44,431 nucleotides of DNA, taken from positions 1-44,431 of the forward strand of contig JAFGXQ010000097.1 in NCBI GenBank assembly GCA_016936575.1, read 5' to 3'. Position 1 is the stretch's first letter; each line of letters opens with the position of its first letter. The notes under the pieces were generated by a model, which was not told the origin of the DNA, ran no database searches, and saw nothing but the letters and a program-made list of their open reading frames with translations. The DNA is from Deltaproteobacteria bacterium (GTDB lineage Bacteria; Myxococcota_A; Polyangia; JAAYKL01). A program made the translations under genes and the position numbers. Below are positions 16,645 through 25,129 of the stretch, piece after piece.

Positions 16645-19509
16645 ATGAATGTGATTTGGGGTCATCTTCTGATTCTAGCGCTGCTGCAGATTCCCGATGG
16701 TCCTTCGGAGAACGAGTTGGTGCCGTTGCGCCCGGAGGAAGAACCCTCCAGCGAACCGACGGTTCACCCCGCGGCAGATACGGAAATCACCGAAGATGTG
16801 GAAGCGGCGATTGAAAAACTGGCGCGGGAAAAAAATGAGCAGGGCAAGAAGCTGCTCAAGAAATACAAGTATCCCGACGCGCTGACTGTATTTCGGGAAG
16901 CGTATGAGTTATCTCCTGAAAATGCTGAAGTGGTGAATAACTATGGTTATGTGCATGCACTGCTTGGAAACGTGGAAGACGCCAAAAAATATTACGAGGA
17001 GGCCATCGCGCTTGATCCTGAGCGGGCGGTAGCCTATCTGAACTACAGCGATCTTCTGATGGAGTCGTCTCCCGAAGACGAGAAGCAACTGGCCAATTCC
17101 GCAGCGTTGCTGGTGAAGGCGCGTGAGATATTCGGAAACAGCCCCAAGGTGATTTTACGTCAGGCCCGGTTGGAAGTGTTGCGGGGCCATCTGGTTCAAG
17201 GGGAACGATTTTACAAAGAGTATCTGGTTTTGCAGCGCCCCACAGAGAAGCTGAAGCTGGAATTGGGTGATTTTTTTCGCGACATGGGAAAAACGGATGA
17301 AGCCGTTGAGTGGTACAAGTCGGTAAAAGCAGAAGCTGTGAAGCCGCTGGCCGACGGACGTTTATGGGAGTTAGAAGTGGAGGCGCAGAGTGTTCGTGTG
17401 GGATGGCAGGGGCCCGAGGTGTCTGAAAAGGCTGAACGCTTAGCCAACAATGCGCGCCAACTGTTTAACAGCCGGAAGTATGCGCAGGCGGAGCATCTGT
17501 ACCTGCAAGCATTGAAGAATTCGCCCACCTATGCCGGTGCCATGGCCGGTTATGGTGATTTGCTGTATCGTACCGGGCGGGTGCGCGAGGCTGAGATGTC
17601 GTGGTTGCGTGCGCTCGTTATCGATAGAGACAATCCGGCATTGTATGCGAAACTGGCCCAATTGTATCTGACGCGAAAAAATACCGATCAGGCCGGGTGG
17701 GCAGTGGTGTTTTTGACACGCGCACTGGAGTTGCGACCCCAGTGGATTGATTTGGAGCTGGATTTGGCGATGGCATTGCGGGAAACGGGCGATCCGATGG
17801 GCGCATTGTCTCATGTGAAAATATTCCTGGGGCGCATTGCCGCCAGCTCCCCCAAGCGTCAGGAGGCGATAAAGCTGAAACGCGCCCTTGAGACGTTGTT
17901 GCCGCCCGAAGATCTGATTGACAGCGGATTGGATGAAGCGGCTCGGGCAGCGGACGGAAACATGAGTCCGGCAATGAAGGAGGCACTTCAGCGCGCGAAA
18001 GCGCATCTGAAACGCGGCAATCTGAACGGCGCGATGGTCGAGCTCAGAAAGTTGCCGGAATCCGACCGGGGACCTGCGGTTCTCAATTTGGAGGCAAGAA
18101 TTCTGCTGGGGGCAGGGCGGTCGAAAGAAGCGCAGCAGGTGTTGTGGCAGTCGCTGCAGAAAAAAGAAAAACAGCCGATTATCCACGAGCAACTGGGTTT
18201 GGTGTTCATTGAGCAGGGTAAACTCGATAACGGTCGAATTCATTTGGAACGCGCGGAACAACTCGGATACGGCGGCGCCACCTATCTACTGGCCAAACTC
18301 GATGCGGGTGATTTGGACGATACGCTGTTGGCGATTTTTCGAGATTTGGCTCGTATCAATGCGTTGCTTACGGCTAAACGGCGGATTGAACTGTTTTTAA
18401 ACAATGACACAGCGTCGATATATCGGGCGGAAGCACGTGAGCTACGCCAGAAACTGGAGCAGCGATTCGACGCGTTCAAATCGCTGGCGGCATTGACCAT
18501 ATTTTCGTTGCTGCTCTTTGTGTTCATTTTGTTTATGAGAATTTGGGGCGGGACGAATCTCAGTCGTCTGATTGCGGAATACCCTGATGCGGGTATTCAG
18601 GTGCAGCGGATACTGTCGGCGGTTCGTCATGAGGTGTTGAAGCACAATACCATGATGCTGGTCGGGTTGGTGGACGCCATCGAAAATGGAGAGGATGTCT
18701 CCAGTCGGATCGCTCATTTCCACAAACAGATGCTGGGAGACGGAACCGGCGGGGTGCAGGCTCGGTTGCAGCACTATATCGATGAATTGGTTCGAATCGG
18801 CGATGCGCATAAAAAGAGACTCAACCTGAAGCGCAAGGACGCGGCGACATCACCGTTGATTAAAGGGATGGCACTGGTACGCAAAAATCGTTCTCGCTTA
18901 GAGCGGTATGCAATGCTGTCGTATGCGTCGAAATCCGCGCTGAAACGCGATTTGAAAAATGCTTCCGCGTTGCTCAATATCGAGGGATACGAGGCGGTGC
19001 GGGATTTGCTGAACAAGTTGAGAACGCTGACGGTGAACGAAGCGCTGATTCGCGACGTGTACGAACGTTGCTTGCTGGAACCCGCGTTCGAGGGCGTTTC
19101 GTTTGCACCGGTGCAGTTAGAGATGCAGCTCGAAGAGAGCGATTCTGTAAATATTGCGGTACCCCGGGCTGCATTTGAAGATATTTTAACCAACCTCATT
19201 CGCAATGCTATTCAGTCCTCACTGGTGTACACCGAAAATATAGAAGAGGTGGAACTGGGGTTATCGGTTTCGACCGAAGTGGATATGGTGACCGGAATAG
19301 AGCGCGTGGTGATGCTCGTTAAGGATAAGTCGCCCAAGGAGCTCACCGCGGAGATGCTGCGTGGGCGATACATCGAAGAGGGTCTCGGATTGACTGCCGA
19401 TTTGGTTACCCGATACGACGGTACGCTCGATGTGTTTGACGGAACAGACGGATTTGAAAAGGCGGTGGCAGTGAAGTTACCGGTTGCCTCCTCTGGAGAT
19501 GATGCGTAA
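16645..19509 (+). CDS. TPR-sensor histidine-kinase-like protein
   Basis: A 954-residue fusion. A short hydrophobic N-terminus (residues 1-15) suggests export, an acidic linker follows, and residues about 60-610 are a long array of TPR-like helical repeats. One clear membrane segment lies at 614-631. The cytoplasmic part has R-H-E-V-L-K-H-N (His662, His667), a plausible phospho-acceptor helix, then an ATPase-like C-terminus with an N-box N-L-I-R-N-A (Asn850, Asn854) and G2 motif G-L-G-L (913-916). The G1 box is reduced to D-K-S-P (894-897) instead of DxGxG. Thus it looks like a sensor kinase with an unusually large TPR sensor facing the periplasm; kinase activity is plausible, not certain. It abuts the activator gene with no gap. 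Confidence 0.82.
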   Translation: MNVIWGHLLILALLQIPDGPSENELVPLRPEEEPSSEPTVHPAADTEITEDVEAAIEKLAREKNEQGKKLLKKYKYPDALTVFREAYELSPENAEVVNNYGYVHALLGNVEDAKKYYEEAIALDPERAVAYLNYSDLLMESSPEDEKQLANSAALLVKAREIFGNSPKVILRQARLEVLRGHLVQGERFYKEYLVLQRPTEKLKLELGDFFRDMGKTDEAVEWYKSVKAEAVKPLADGRLWELEVEAQSVRVGWQGPEVSEKAERLANNARQLFNSRKYAQAEHLYLQALKNSPTYAGAMAGYGDLLYRTGRVREAEMSWLRALVIDRDNPALYAKLAQLYLTRKNTDQAGWAVVFLTRALELRPQWIDLELDLAMALRETGDPMGALSHVKIFLGRIAASSPKRQEAIKLKRALETLLPPEDLIDSGLDEAARAADGNMSPAMKEALQRAKAHLKRGNLNGAMVELRKLPESDRGPAVLNLEARILLGAGRSKEAQQVLWQSLQKKEKQPIIHEQLGLVFIEQGKLDNGRIHLERAEQLGYGGATYLLAKLDAGDLDDTLLAIFRDLARINALLTAKRRIELFLNNDTASIYRAEARELRQKLEQRFDAFKSLAALTIFSLLLFVFILFMRIWGGTNLSRLIAEYPDAGIQVQRILSAVRHEVLKHNTMMLVGLVDAIENGEDVSSRIAHFHKQMLGDGTGGVQARLQHYIDELVRIGDAHKKRLNLKRKDAATSPLIKGMALVRKNRSRLERYAMLSYASKSALKRDLKNASALLNIEGYEAVRDLLNKLRTLTVNEALIRDVYERCLLEPAFEGVSFAPVQLEMQLEESDSVNIAVPRAAFEDILTNLIRNAIQSSLVYTENIEEVELGLSVSTEVDMVTGIERVVMLVKDKSPKELTAEMLRGRYIEEGLGLTADLVTRYDGTLDVFDGTDGFEKAVAVKLPVASSGDDA

Positions 19510-19517
19510 GGACAAAA

Positions 19518-19988
19518 ATGGAAGAAGCAGTAGTTCTGATTGTTGAAGACGGCGACGAATACCTGGAGAGCTTGAGCAAATTTGTGCTCGGTCCAAACTA
19601 TCTGCAGGCCAAAAGCGGTGAGCAGGCGGTTCAGATTTTGCAAACCGAAAAAGTGGATATTGTGTATCTGGACATGCGATTTGATCGAATTCCCAAGAGT
19701 GATTTGCTGGGCGACCACGTGAAGGCGACCCGGGAGCACAACGGCGACCCCTTGCGGGCATTTACGTTTTTGCAAAACAATCAGGGACTGTTTATTCTGG
19801 AGAAGTTGCGCAAAGAAAATTTTGTTCATATTCCGGTCATTCTTGCATACGACTTTTCACGGCAACAGAAGCGATTTTCCCATTTGCAGACGCTGCATCC
19901 CTCTCTTCATTGGGTACCCGATGCGGTAACGCCGACCGAGATCAAGGCGTTGATGCAGGAATGTCTTCAATCTGTAAAAGCAAAATGA
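19518..19988 (+). CDS. Stand-alone atypical receiver-domain protein
   Basis: A 156-residue protein with a receiver fold signature: V-E-D-G-D-E-Y at 9-15 and the phospho-acceptor candidate Asp52 in Y-L-D-M-R-F-D. About 28 residues are inserted between this Asp and the next conserved strand, where V-I-L-A-Y replaces the usual Thr/Ser; the conserved Lys is also missing (W-V-P-D-A). The start V-E-D-G-D-x-Y and the L-D-M-R-F-D motif closely match those of the sigma-54 activator two genes upstream, so the two receivers are probably paralogues. No output domain follows. An AAGGA site precedes the ATG; the kinase gene ends eight bases earlier. It could be a phosphate sink, phospho-relay intermediate or binding adaptor. 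Confidence 0.82.
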   Translation: MEEAVVLIVEDGDEYLESLSKFVLGPNYLQAKSGEQAVQILQTEKVDIVYLDMRFDRIPKSDLLGDHVKATREHNGDPLRAFTFLQNNQGLFILEKLRKENFVHIPVILAYDFSRQQKRFSHLQTLHPSLHWVPDAVTPTEIKALMQECLQSVKAK

Positions 19989-20638
19989 GTCGGTTGCATA
20001 TACAGCTCGCCCCGATTGTCGCGTGGTTGATTTTTTTTGCGAGCGCAACGTGTGTCGCGGCGGAGGCACCGGAGGGCCCGCCTACCTGTGAATCTCTAAA
20101 AAAACCGATCCGATATGCCGCACCGGTCGCCAGAATTCTGCTGCTTGACAGCGCCATGTATGCCGGGCTGGTGATATTGTGGCCGGATTCGTTCTCTCCC
20201 CGGGCCGGCAGCGTGGAACAGTTCGGGCAAGCCTGGTCAAAGCGGCCCTATATGAATTCGAACCGCTATTTTTTACAGCTCGATGACGACCCCTGGGTCA
20301 TCAACGGTGTGCTTCACCCAATTTACGGTTCTGAAGTGTATATGTCGGCCAGAACCATGGGACACAGTGGGCTCGTGGCGTTTTTGTACGCGATGGGCGC
20401 CTCTTTGACATGGGAGTACCTGGTGGAAGGGTGGTTTCATCGACCTTCGGCCATTGACCTGGCCTGGACGCCGTTTGCCGGTGCGGTGCTTGGCGAGTTG
20501 AGATTTCAACTGGTTCGATTGCTGCTTCGCTCCGGTATGCACAAGGTGCCGCGGACGATTCTGGTGACCACGCTCGATCCGCTGGGCCAACTGGAGCGAT
20601 TGATGCTCGGGTGCCGACTGGCGTGTGCGCGGTATTGA
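19985..20638 (+). CDS. DUF3943-like exported protein
   Basis: A 217-residue exported protein from the ATG at 19985, which forms an ATGA overlap with the receiver stop. Residues 1-25 are a signal peptide ending in V-A-A-E. The core matches the DUF3943 pattern: D-P-W-V-I-N near 75, H-P-I-Y-G-S-E-V-Y, S-A-R-T-M-G, then W-E-Y-L-V-E and P-S-A-I-D-L with a final G-E. Members of this family are small envelope proteins of unknown role. Its coupling to a two-component system suggests it is a sensor accessory or a target of the pathway. An upstream in-frame ATG at 19961 after GCAGGA is possible but would put extra residues before the signal. Confidence 0.75.
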   Translation: MSRLHIQLAPIVAWLIFFASATCVAAEAPEGPPTCESLKKPIRYAAPVARILLLDSAMYAGLVILWPDSFSPRAGSVEQFGQAWSKRPYMNSNRYFLQLDDDPWVINGVLHPIYGSEVYMSARTMGHSGLVAFLYAMGASLTWEYLVEGWFHRPSAIDLAWTPFAGAVLGELRFQLVRLLLRSGMHKVPRTILVTTLDPLGQLERLMLGCRLACARY

Positions 20639-20663
20639 AATTTTGTTCGCTGGCGCAGTGGGC

Positions 20664-21218
20664 TCAGTGCGATCCGCGATTTCTTTGAAGCTGCTGTTGT
20701 ACGTCGTGCTCCATTCGATACAGTCCGTACATGATTGCACCGAAAGGAATTCGCAAGCTGAATAATAGTATCCGGTCAAAATCATCACCGGGAGCGAATT
20801 GCATCTCCGCGGCGAAAACGGCCCATCCCAACGAGGCACCAATGATAGAAGCGGCATCGTCGGGTGACATCGCATAAAACGCCTGGACGGAGAATCCGCT
20901 GATTAAATGAGTAACACCAAAATGAATGCCGATAGCCACTGGTCGAAGCCCGCCGATATTGACACCGAGATCGGCGCTTGCAAAAAACGGGTCTCTGGTG
21001 CGCAGCAGACCGACGCGGATTCTACTGAAAAACCGGCTTGGGGTTTGAGTATTGTTCCACGCGATGAAACCGAATTCGGCATCAGCGTTGATTGTGCGGC
21101 TGTCGAACATGGGGCCGATGAACATAGCGTCGTTACTCTGAGGAGACTCTTTTGCATGCAGCGGTACGCAGAGAGCCGCGAAAGCGATTGGAAGTAGACA
21201 CACAACAGCGCGTTTCAT
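20664..21218 (-). CDS. Predicted outer-membrane-like exported protein
   Basis: A 184-residue protein with a clean signal peptide (cleavage near A-L-C-V-P-L-H-A-K, residue 23). The rest alternates hydrophobic and polar residues in short strands rich in Gly and aromatic residues (for instance F-F-S-R-I-R-V-G-L-L and P-V-A-I-G-I-H-F-G-V), compatible with a small beta-barrel. No family is recognised. Its ATG overlaps the stop of the upstream lipoprotein gene by four bases, so the two are cotranscribed. It converges on the DUF3943 gene with 25 bases between the stops. Confidence 0.65.
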   Translation of the reverse strand: MKRAVVCLLPIAFAALCVPLHAKESPQSNDAMFIGPMFDSRTINADAEFGFIAWNNTQTPSRFFSRIRVGLLRTRDPFFASADLGVNIGGLRPVAIGIHFGVTHLISGFSVQAFYAMSPDDAASIIGASLGWAVFAAEMQFAPGDDFDRILLFSLRIPFGAIMYGLYRMEHDVQQQLQRNRGSH

Positions 21219-21679
21219 GGCTGCCCTTTTTGTGCTCGGAGTTGAATCGCTACAATGTGTGTTCCTTTTTCAAATTTAGGAACATTCACCCCGTTCAGTT
21301 TACTTTTTATACAATGAATTAAGGGATTGGGTTCTTCATCGGCATCCTGGGCGGACAGTTTCCCATCGAATATGGTCATTCCGGAAATTGAAATGATTTC
21401 GGCGCCGGCCGATTTCAACTCCTGTTCGCAACCCTGGCGGGCGGTATGCAGTGCCATGGAAAAGCTTTCCGCCACAAGTCGGTGTTCCACTTCGGGAGAA
21501 AGATATACGGCAATATCGAGGCCGGGAAGTTTACCGGAGGGATTGAGAATGATTCCCACGGGTTCTGTCCTGTCTGTGTCCAGCTGGGTTGACGCATCCG
21601 TTTTGTCGCCGCCGCAAGACAACGGAGCGAGAAAAACATAAACCAATAGTGTAATGAATATGACGTTCTGTATTTTCAT
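21215..21679 (-). CDS. Small lipoprotein of unknown function
   Basis: A 154-residue predicted lipoprotein. The signal peptide ends in P-L-S-C followed by Gly-Gly-Asp, giving a lipidated Cys22. The mature part has a T-D/E-rich stretch, a helix around Q-G-C-E-Q-E-L and a second Cys in I-H-C-I, a pair that could form a disulfide in the periplasm. I do not recognise a family. It is the first gene of a two-gene minus-strand unit with the predicted barrel protein. Confidence 0.65.
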   Translation of the reverse strand: MKIQNVIFITLLVYVFLAPLSCGGDKTDASTQLDTDRTEPVGIILNPSGKLPGLDIAVYLSPEVEHRLVAESFSMALHTARQGCEQELKSAGAEIISISGMTIFDGKLSAQDADEEPNPLIHCIKSKLNGVNVPKFEKGTHIVAIQLRAQKGQP

Positions 21680-21730
21680 GGGGCTATATTACTTGGATAG
21701 AATGAAATGTCGTTTTAAAAAAAGGAAAGA

Positions 21731-21943
21731 TTACGGTTTTTCTGCAGATGCCTGGCAGTTGCTGAGGCCGGCGTCAGATACGTCACAAACGTATGCTTTT
21801 CTCAGAATACCGAAAAGGAAACCATCGTTACGCATAACGATTGCTTTGTTGGAGGGGGTAACAGCAACGCCACCGTAAGAACAAGCGGTTACTGCTGCAG
21901 CAAGGATCATCGCGCCTACGAAAAGTTTAGCCATTTTTTTCAT
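21731..21943 (-). CDS. Small TRL-like lipoprotein
   Basis: A 70-residue lipoprotein from the ATG at 21943, which follows AAGGAG by seven bases and so is preferred over in-frame codons further upstream. The signal ends in A-V-T-A-C (Cys21). The mature 50 residues begin S-Y-G-G-V-A-V-T-P-S and contain D-G-F-L-F-G-I-L-R-K and C-D-V-S-D-A-G, a pattern seen in short deltaproteobacterial lipoproteins and reminiscent of the TRL family. Function unknown. It has its own predicted promoter and a long, strong leader, so it is probably an abundant monocistronic product. Confidence 0.75.
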   Translation of the reverse strand: MKKMAKLFVGAMILAAAVTACSYGGVAVTPSNKAIVMRNDGFLFGILRKAYVCDVSDAGLSNCQASAEKP

Positions 21944-22022
21944 TTTCTTTCTCCTTGAATAAAACGCGGTGAGAGGATTCATTCCTCTGGTTGAAATTAC
22001 CGCATATTTTTCGATGGCATGT

Positions 22023-22050
22023 AGATTACATTTTGTTCGAACGAAGTCAA
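22023..22050 (-). promoter_or_regulatory. Predicted promoter of the small lipoprotein gene
   Basis: On the minus strand TTGACT (22045-22050) and TAATCT (22023-22028) are 16 bases apart. The -35 match is good and the -10 match moderate. The transcript would have a leader of roughly 70 bases before the ATG at 21943. Confidence 0.45.
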
Positions 22051-22059
22051 TTGCTGGCT

Positions 22060-22097
22060 AAAAAAAAAACAAAAATATTGCATTTTTGAATATTTTT
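22060..22097 (-). terminator. AT-rich hairpin with T-run, possible terminator after nadE
   Basis: AAAAATATT (22071-22079) pairs perfectly with AATATTTTT (22089-22097) around a nine-base loop, and on the minus strand it is followed by a run of about ten T. The stem has no G-C pair, so it is weak as an intrinsic terminator, but its position downstream of nadE and upstream of the next promoter fits. It is in the longest gene-free stretch, 21944-22183, which otherwise holds only the promoter. Confidence 0.4.
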
Positions 22098-22183
22098 TAA
22101 TCTTTTTCGTAAGCGGTATTTCGGCTATTGATGCGAATCGATGACGGACCTGATTCAGTTCTCCTGTTCCCGCTCAGATATAC

Positions 22184-24139
22184 TCAAAGACTATCTAACT
22201 CTTTTAATTCTTTAGTAAAACCGCCGCTGAGAATGGGAAAGCGACACCAGGTTTTGGGGTCGAGGTTCTCGTCATCGAGATGAAACGACGGCGCATAGCG
22301 TTCTCGTTTCCACTGATTTCGACTCCACAATGTGAAGAATCGGCGAATCCATAGTTTGACGGTTTCTGAATCTGTATTGGGCGTGGCTTTCATGATGTCG
22401 TAAATTTCAATCGGGTTTTTCCGGTCGCGGATCGCCAGTTTTTCAATTGCTTCCAATACAACATACGGCATCAAATCGCTTTCATCGGTTTGGCTCGAAG
22501 CGAGCGGTCGCAATTCAGCAGTGGGCTGTTGAGCGTTGATCGCCTTGAGGAACGGCATTGCCGGAATCTCTGCGACTCCGTTTTTTTCCATTGCGACGAG
22601 CCAGTTGAGCAGATACGCTTTATCTATGCCGGCGATGGGGCTTAAACCGCCCGAGGTATCGCCATCCATTGTGGCATATCCGACGGCCGCTTCGGAGCGA
22701 TTGCTGGTAGACAGCAGCAACGCGCCTTTTACGTTGGCCAGCATCCACACACCGGGAGCACGTACTCGGGCCTGAATATTCTGAAGGGCCAGGTCATCGG
22801 TATCCCAGGCGAGCGTGCGGTCGAGAGAGGATTCAAGCATGTGGGTGTATCCGGAGACCATTTCATCCACATTCCATGTAAAGAATTCGGCACCCACGGA
22901 GGACGCAACCGTTTCGGCGGCATGCCGTGTGGTTTCTGATGAATTGCGCGTGGCCTGATACACACAGGTGAGTAATTTATTCACGATGGAATGCGCGTCC
23001 ATCCGCGGCAATTCAATATAGGCTAGTCGGTTGCGAAGTTCAGTGTGGCCCAGTTCCGCAAGCGCCAGGTCCACCATGATTTTTATCAACACCGCCACCG
23101 CGCCGGAATCCGCGCCCCCGCTCAGGGAGAGAATGAAACCGCGCGAGTGGCTCTTGCACATGTAGTCAAAGAGGCCCAGGGAGATTGCCCGTGCGAATTC
23201 TTCGGCTTTGGGCATCGGCGCGTCATTCACCGGGGAAGAAACGTCGCGGCGAAGTGTGTCTTTGAAATGCGGGGCGCTGAACGATACTTTGTTTTCAGTG
23301 CCGTTTGCCCCGGTTTGAGGACGTTGGGTTTTTTGCATTCGCGCCTGGTCAATATCAATGTTGGCGATGGTGAGCGCTACAGGCTTGAATGAAAACCGCT
23401 TTCCCTCAGCGATGATGCGACCCGCCGAAGCGATAATGGCGCCGCCGTCGTAGACGATGCGCCCGGCTTCGTTTCCTACCAGATTGGTATACATATACGC
23501 GCATGCAAATGCGCGGGATCCTTCCCGTACAAATGATTTTCGCGTTTCGTGCTTGGCGAAACTGAAATGGCTGGCGCTGGGGTTCAGTATGATATCTGCC
23601 CCCCGCTCAGCGAGACGAATCCCCGGACGGTTGGCCACCCATGCATCTTCACAGATTTCAAAGCCCAGTTTGATGTCGTTGATTTCAAAAATCAGGTCTC
23701 CGAACGGTACGGGTTCGCCAGCGAAGTGGAGCTGGACGTGTCGTCCGGCCATCCAGGGTTTGAACCATCTCGGTTCATAATGAATGCCGTCTCCCGCGAG
23801 AAATTGTTTGGCCGCAATGCCTCGAATACTGCCATCAGATATGAGCGCGACGCAGTTGTACAGTGCGTTTTCATAGTTTACCGGAAGGCCCACCGCTACT
23901 ACGATATCTGCGCACAATGGTACGATTCGGTTCAGCATTTCGAGCGCCGTGTGTTGAGTGGCGGGCGATAGAAACGCATCTTCACAGCCGTATCCGGTAA
24001 TCGCCATTTCCGGTAGACACAGCAACGCGGCTTCCTCTGATCGGGCCTGTTCGATTGCGGCGGCAATATTATTGAAATTCCCCTCCCAATGGAGCGGTGT
24101 CTGATTCAGAGTGGCTGCGGCGACACGGTAAATTTTCAT
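22184..24139 (-). CDS. nadE: Glutamine-dependent NAD+ synthetase
   Basis: Makes NAD+ from nicotinic acid adenine dinucleotide, ATP and glutamine in the cytoplasm. The 651-residue, two-domain form is intact. The N-terminal nitrilase-type glutaminase has its triad Glu44 (C-L-P-E-M), Lys111 (A-A-K-Q-F) and Cys163 (E-I-C-E-D). The C-terminal synthetase has the ATP pyrophosphatase loop S-G-G-A-D-S (340-345) and the family segment S-T-S-N-R-S-E-A-A-V-G-Y. Length and order match the long enzymes of Mycobacterium and many Gram-negatives. The ATG at 24137-24139 is used; the gene stands alone and diverges from the hydrolase gene. Confidence 0.96.
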   Translation of the reverse strand: MKIYRVAAATLNQTPLHWEGNFNNIAAAIEQARSEEAALLCLPEMAITGYGCEDAFLSPATQHTALEMLNRIVPLCADIVVAVGLPVNYENALYNCVALISDGSIRGIAAKQFLAGDGIHYEPRWFKPWMAGRHVQLHFAGEPVPFGDLIFEINDIKLGFEICEDAWVANRPGIRLAERGADIILNPSASHFSFAKHETRKSFVREGSRAFACAYMYTNLVGNEAGRIVYDGGAIIASAGRIIAEGKRFSFKPVALTIANIDIDQARMQKTQRPQTGANGTENKVSFSAPHFKDTLRRDVSSPVNDAPMPKAEEFARAISLGLFDYMCKSHSRGFILSLSGGADSGAVAVLIKIMVDLALAELGHTELRNRLAYIELPRMDAHSIVNKLLTCVYQATRNSSETTRHAAETVASSVGAEFFTWNVDEMVSGYTHMLESSLDRTLAWDTDDLALQNIQARVRAPGVWMLANVKGALLLSTSNRSEAAVGYATMDGDTSGGLSPIAGIDKAYLLNWLVAMEKNGVAEIPAMPFLKAINAQQPTAELRPLASSQTDESDLMPYVVLEAIEKLAIRDRKNPIEIYDIMKATPNTDSETVKLWIRRFFTLWSRNQWKRERYAPSFHLDDENLDPKTWCRFPILSGGFTKELKELDSL

Positions 24140-24247
24140 AATTTGATTTTATTATTCTGATGTTTAAACGATTGACGTTTCGGTTTGCTCCATAAACGGA
24201 GCGCCGATTCATCATTTGCATTAATCATCTTTGGTGTAAAGATAGAA

Positions 24248-25129
24248 ATGATGAGTGCCGATTATCGCGCAGGTTTTGTCATGCTTCTCACGCTGGTTGT
24301 TTCTGGTGGCGGGGGGATTGCATCGTGCGGGGTGCCTGCGTCAGAGAAACAGGATTTCTCCGAATCGGAAGCGGCATCGGTGGATACAGAACCGGTTGTG
24401 AAAAAGGTTGTGCCGAATGCTGTTGCCGCAGAGGATGCGGCATTGATTCAATTCCCTGTGATATCAGCGCCGACCCCTCTTCCAGTTACCGGATATCATG
24501 ATGCTTCCCATGTTGGTCCCAGTGATGTGAACAGTGGTGCAAAACCGGTCGTGGTGGTGCTGCACGGAAACTTTGACCGCCCGGAGTGGCAGTGTGAGAT
24601 GTGGAAAGACGTGGCGTCCTGGTACGGATGGGTGTTGTGTCCCCGTGGTGTTCGCACAGAGTTTGCGACGCTGCGGGAGGATCGGTGGACCTACAAAGGG
24701 GGCGCTGTTGCGGTCAATCGGGAGATTCATGCCGCATTGGAAGCGCTGGAGCAGAAGTATCCGAATATGGTCTCTCGGGAAGGAATGGTGCTGGTGGGGT
24801 TTTCGCTGGGGGCAATTCTGTTGCCCCAGGTAATAAAACTGAATGAAAAACTATTTCCAACCGTATTTGTGATAGAGGGGGGGATGAAACAGTTGGAATG
24901 GAACCTCCCAACCATGAAAGAAAATGGGGTGAATGCCATTGGAATCGCCATGAGTTTGCCGGGGAACCGGGAGAACGCATTCAGAATAAAAAGGAAGATT
25001 ATAAAAATGGGGTATATATATGAGTACGTGGACATGCAGGGTGGTGGACACAACTATCGAAGCGATTTTTCGACGCTGGGTCGGGAGGCACTGAAGAAAA
25101 TGATATCTCGTAACGGAGCTGCGCAATAG
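24248..25129 (+). CDS. Alpha/beta-hydrolase lipoprotein
   Basis: A 293-residue predicted lipoprotein (signal ends in G-I-A-S-C, Cys27) followed by a Ser/Glu-rich spacer to about residue 95 and an alpha/beta-hydrolase domain. Visible features are the oxyanion L-H-G (105-107), the nucleophile elbow G-F-S-L-G (Ser186) and a likely catalytic His near the end in G-G-G-H-N-Y. It is probably a surface or periplasmic esterase or peptidase; the substrate is unknown. Start choice is between two adjacent ATGs (24248, 24251), both with a weak ribosome site. Its TAG is followed immediately by the ATG of the HEAT-repeat lipoprotein, so they form an operon. Confidence 0.8.
   Translation: MMSADYRAGFVMLLTLVVSGGGGIASCGVPASEKQDFSESEAASVDTEPVVKKVVPNAVAAEDAALIQFPVISAPTPLPVTGYHDASHVGPSDVNSGAKPVVVVLHGNFDRPEWQCEMWKDVASWYGWVLCPRGVRTEFATLREDRWTYKGGAVAVNREIHAALEALEQKYPNMVSREGMVLVGFSLGAILLPQVIKLNEKLFPTVFVIEGGMKQLEWNLPTMKENGVNAIGIAMSLPGNRENAFRIKRKIIKMGYIYEYVDMQGGGHNYRSDFSTLGREALKKMISRNGAAQ

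Noticed and set aside
17440..18261. 273-codon minus-strand frame inside the TPR kinase
   Set aside because: Shadow of the TPR repeats; translation is rich in Gln, His and Arg and has no recognisable motif.
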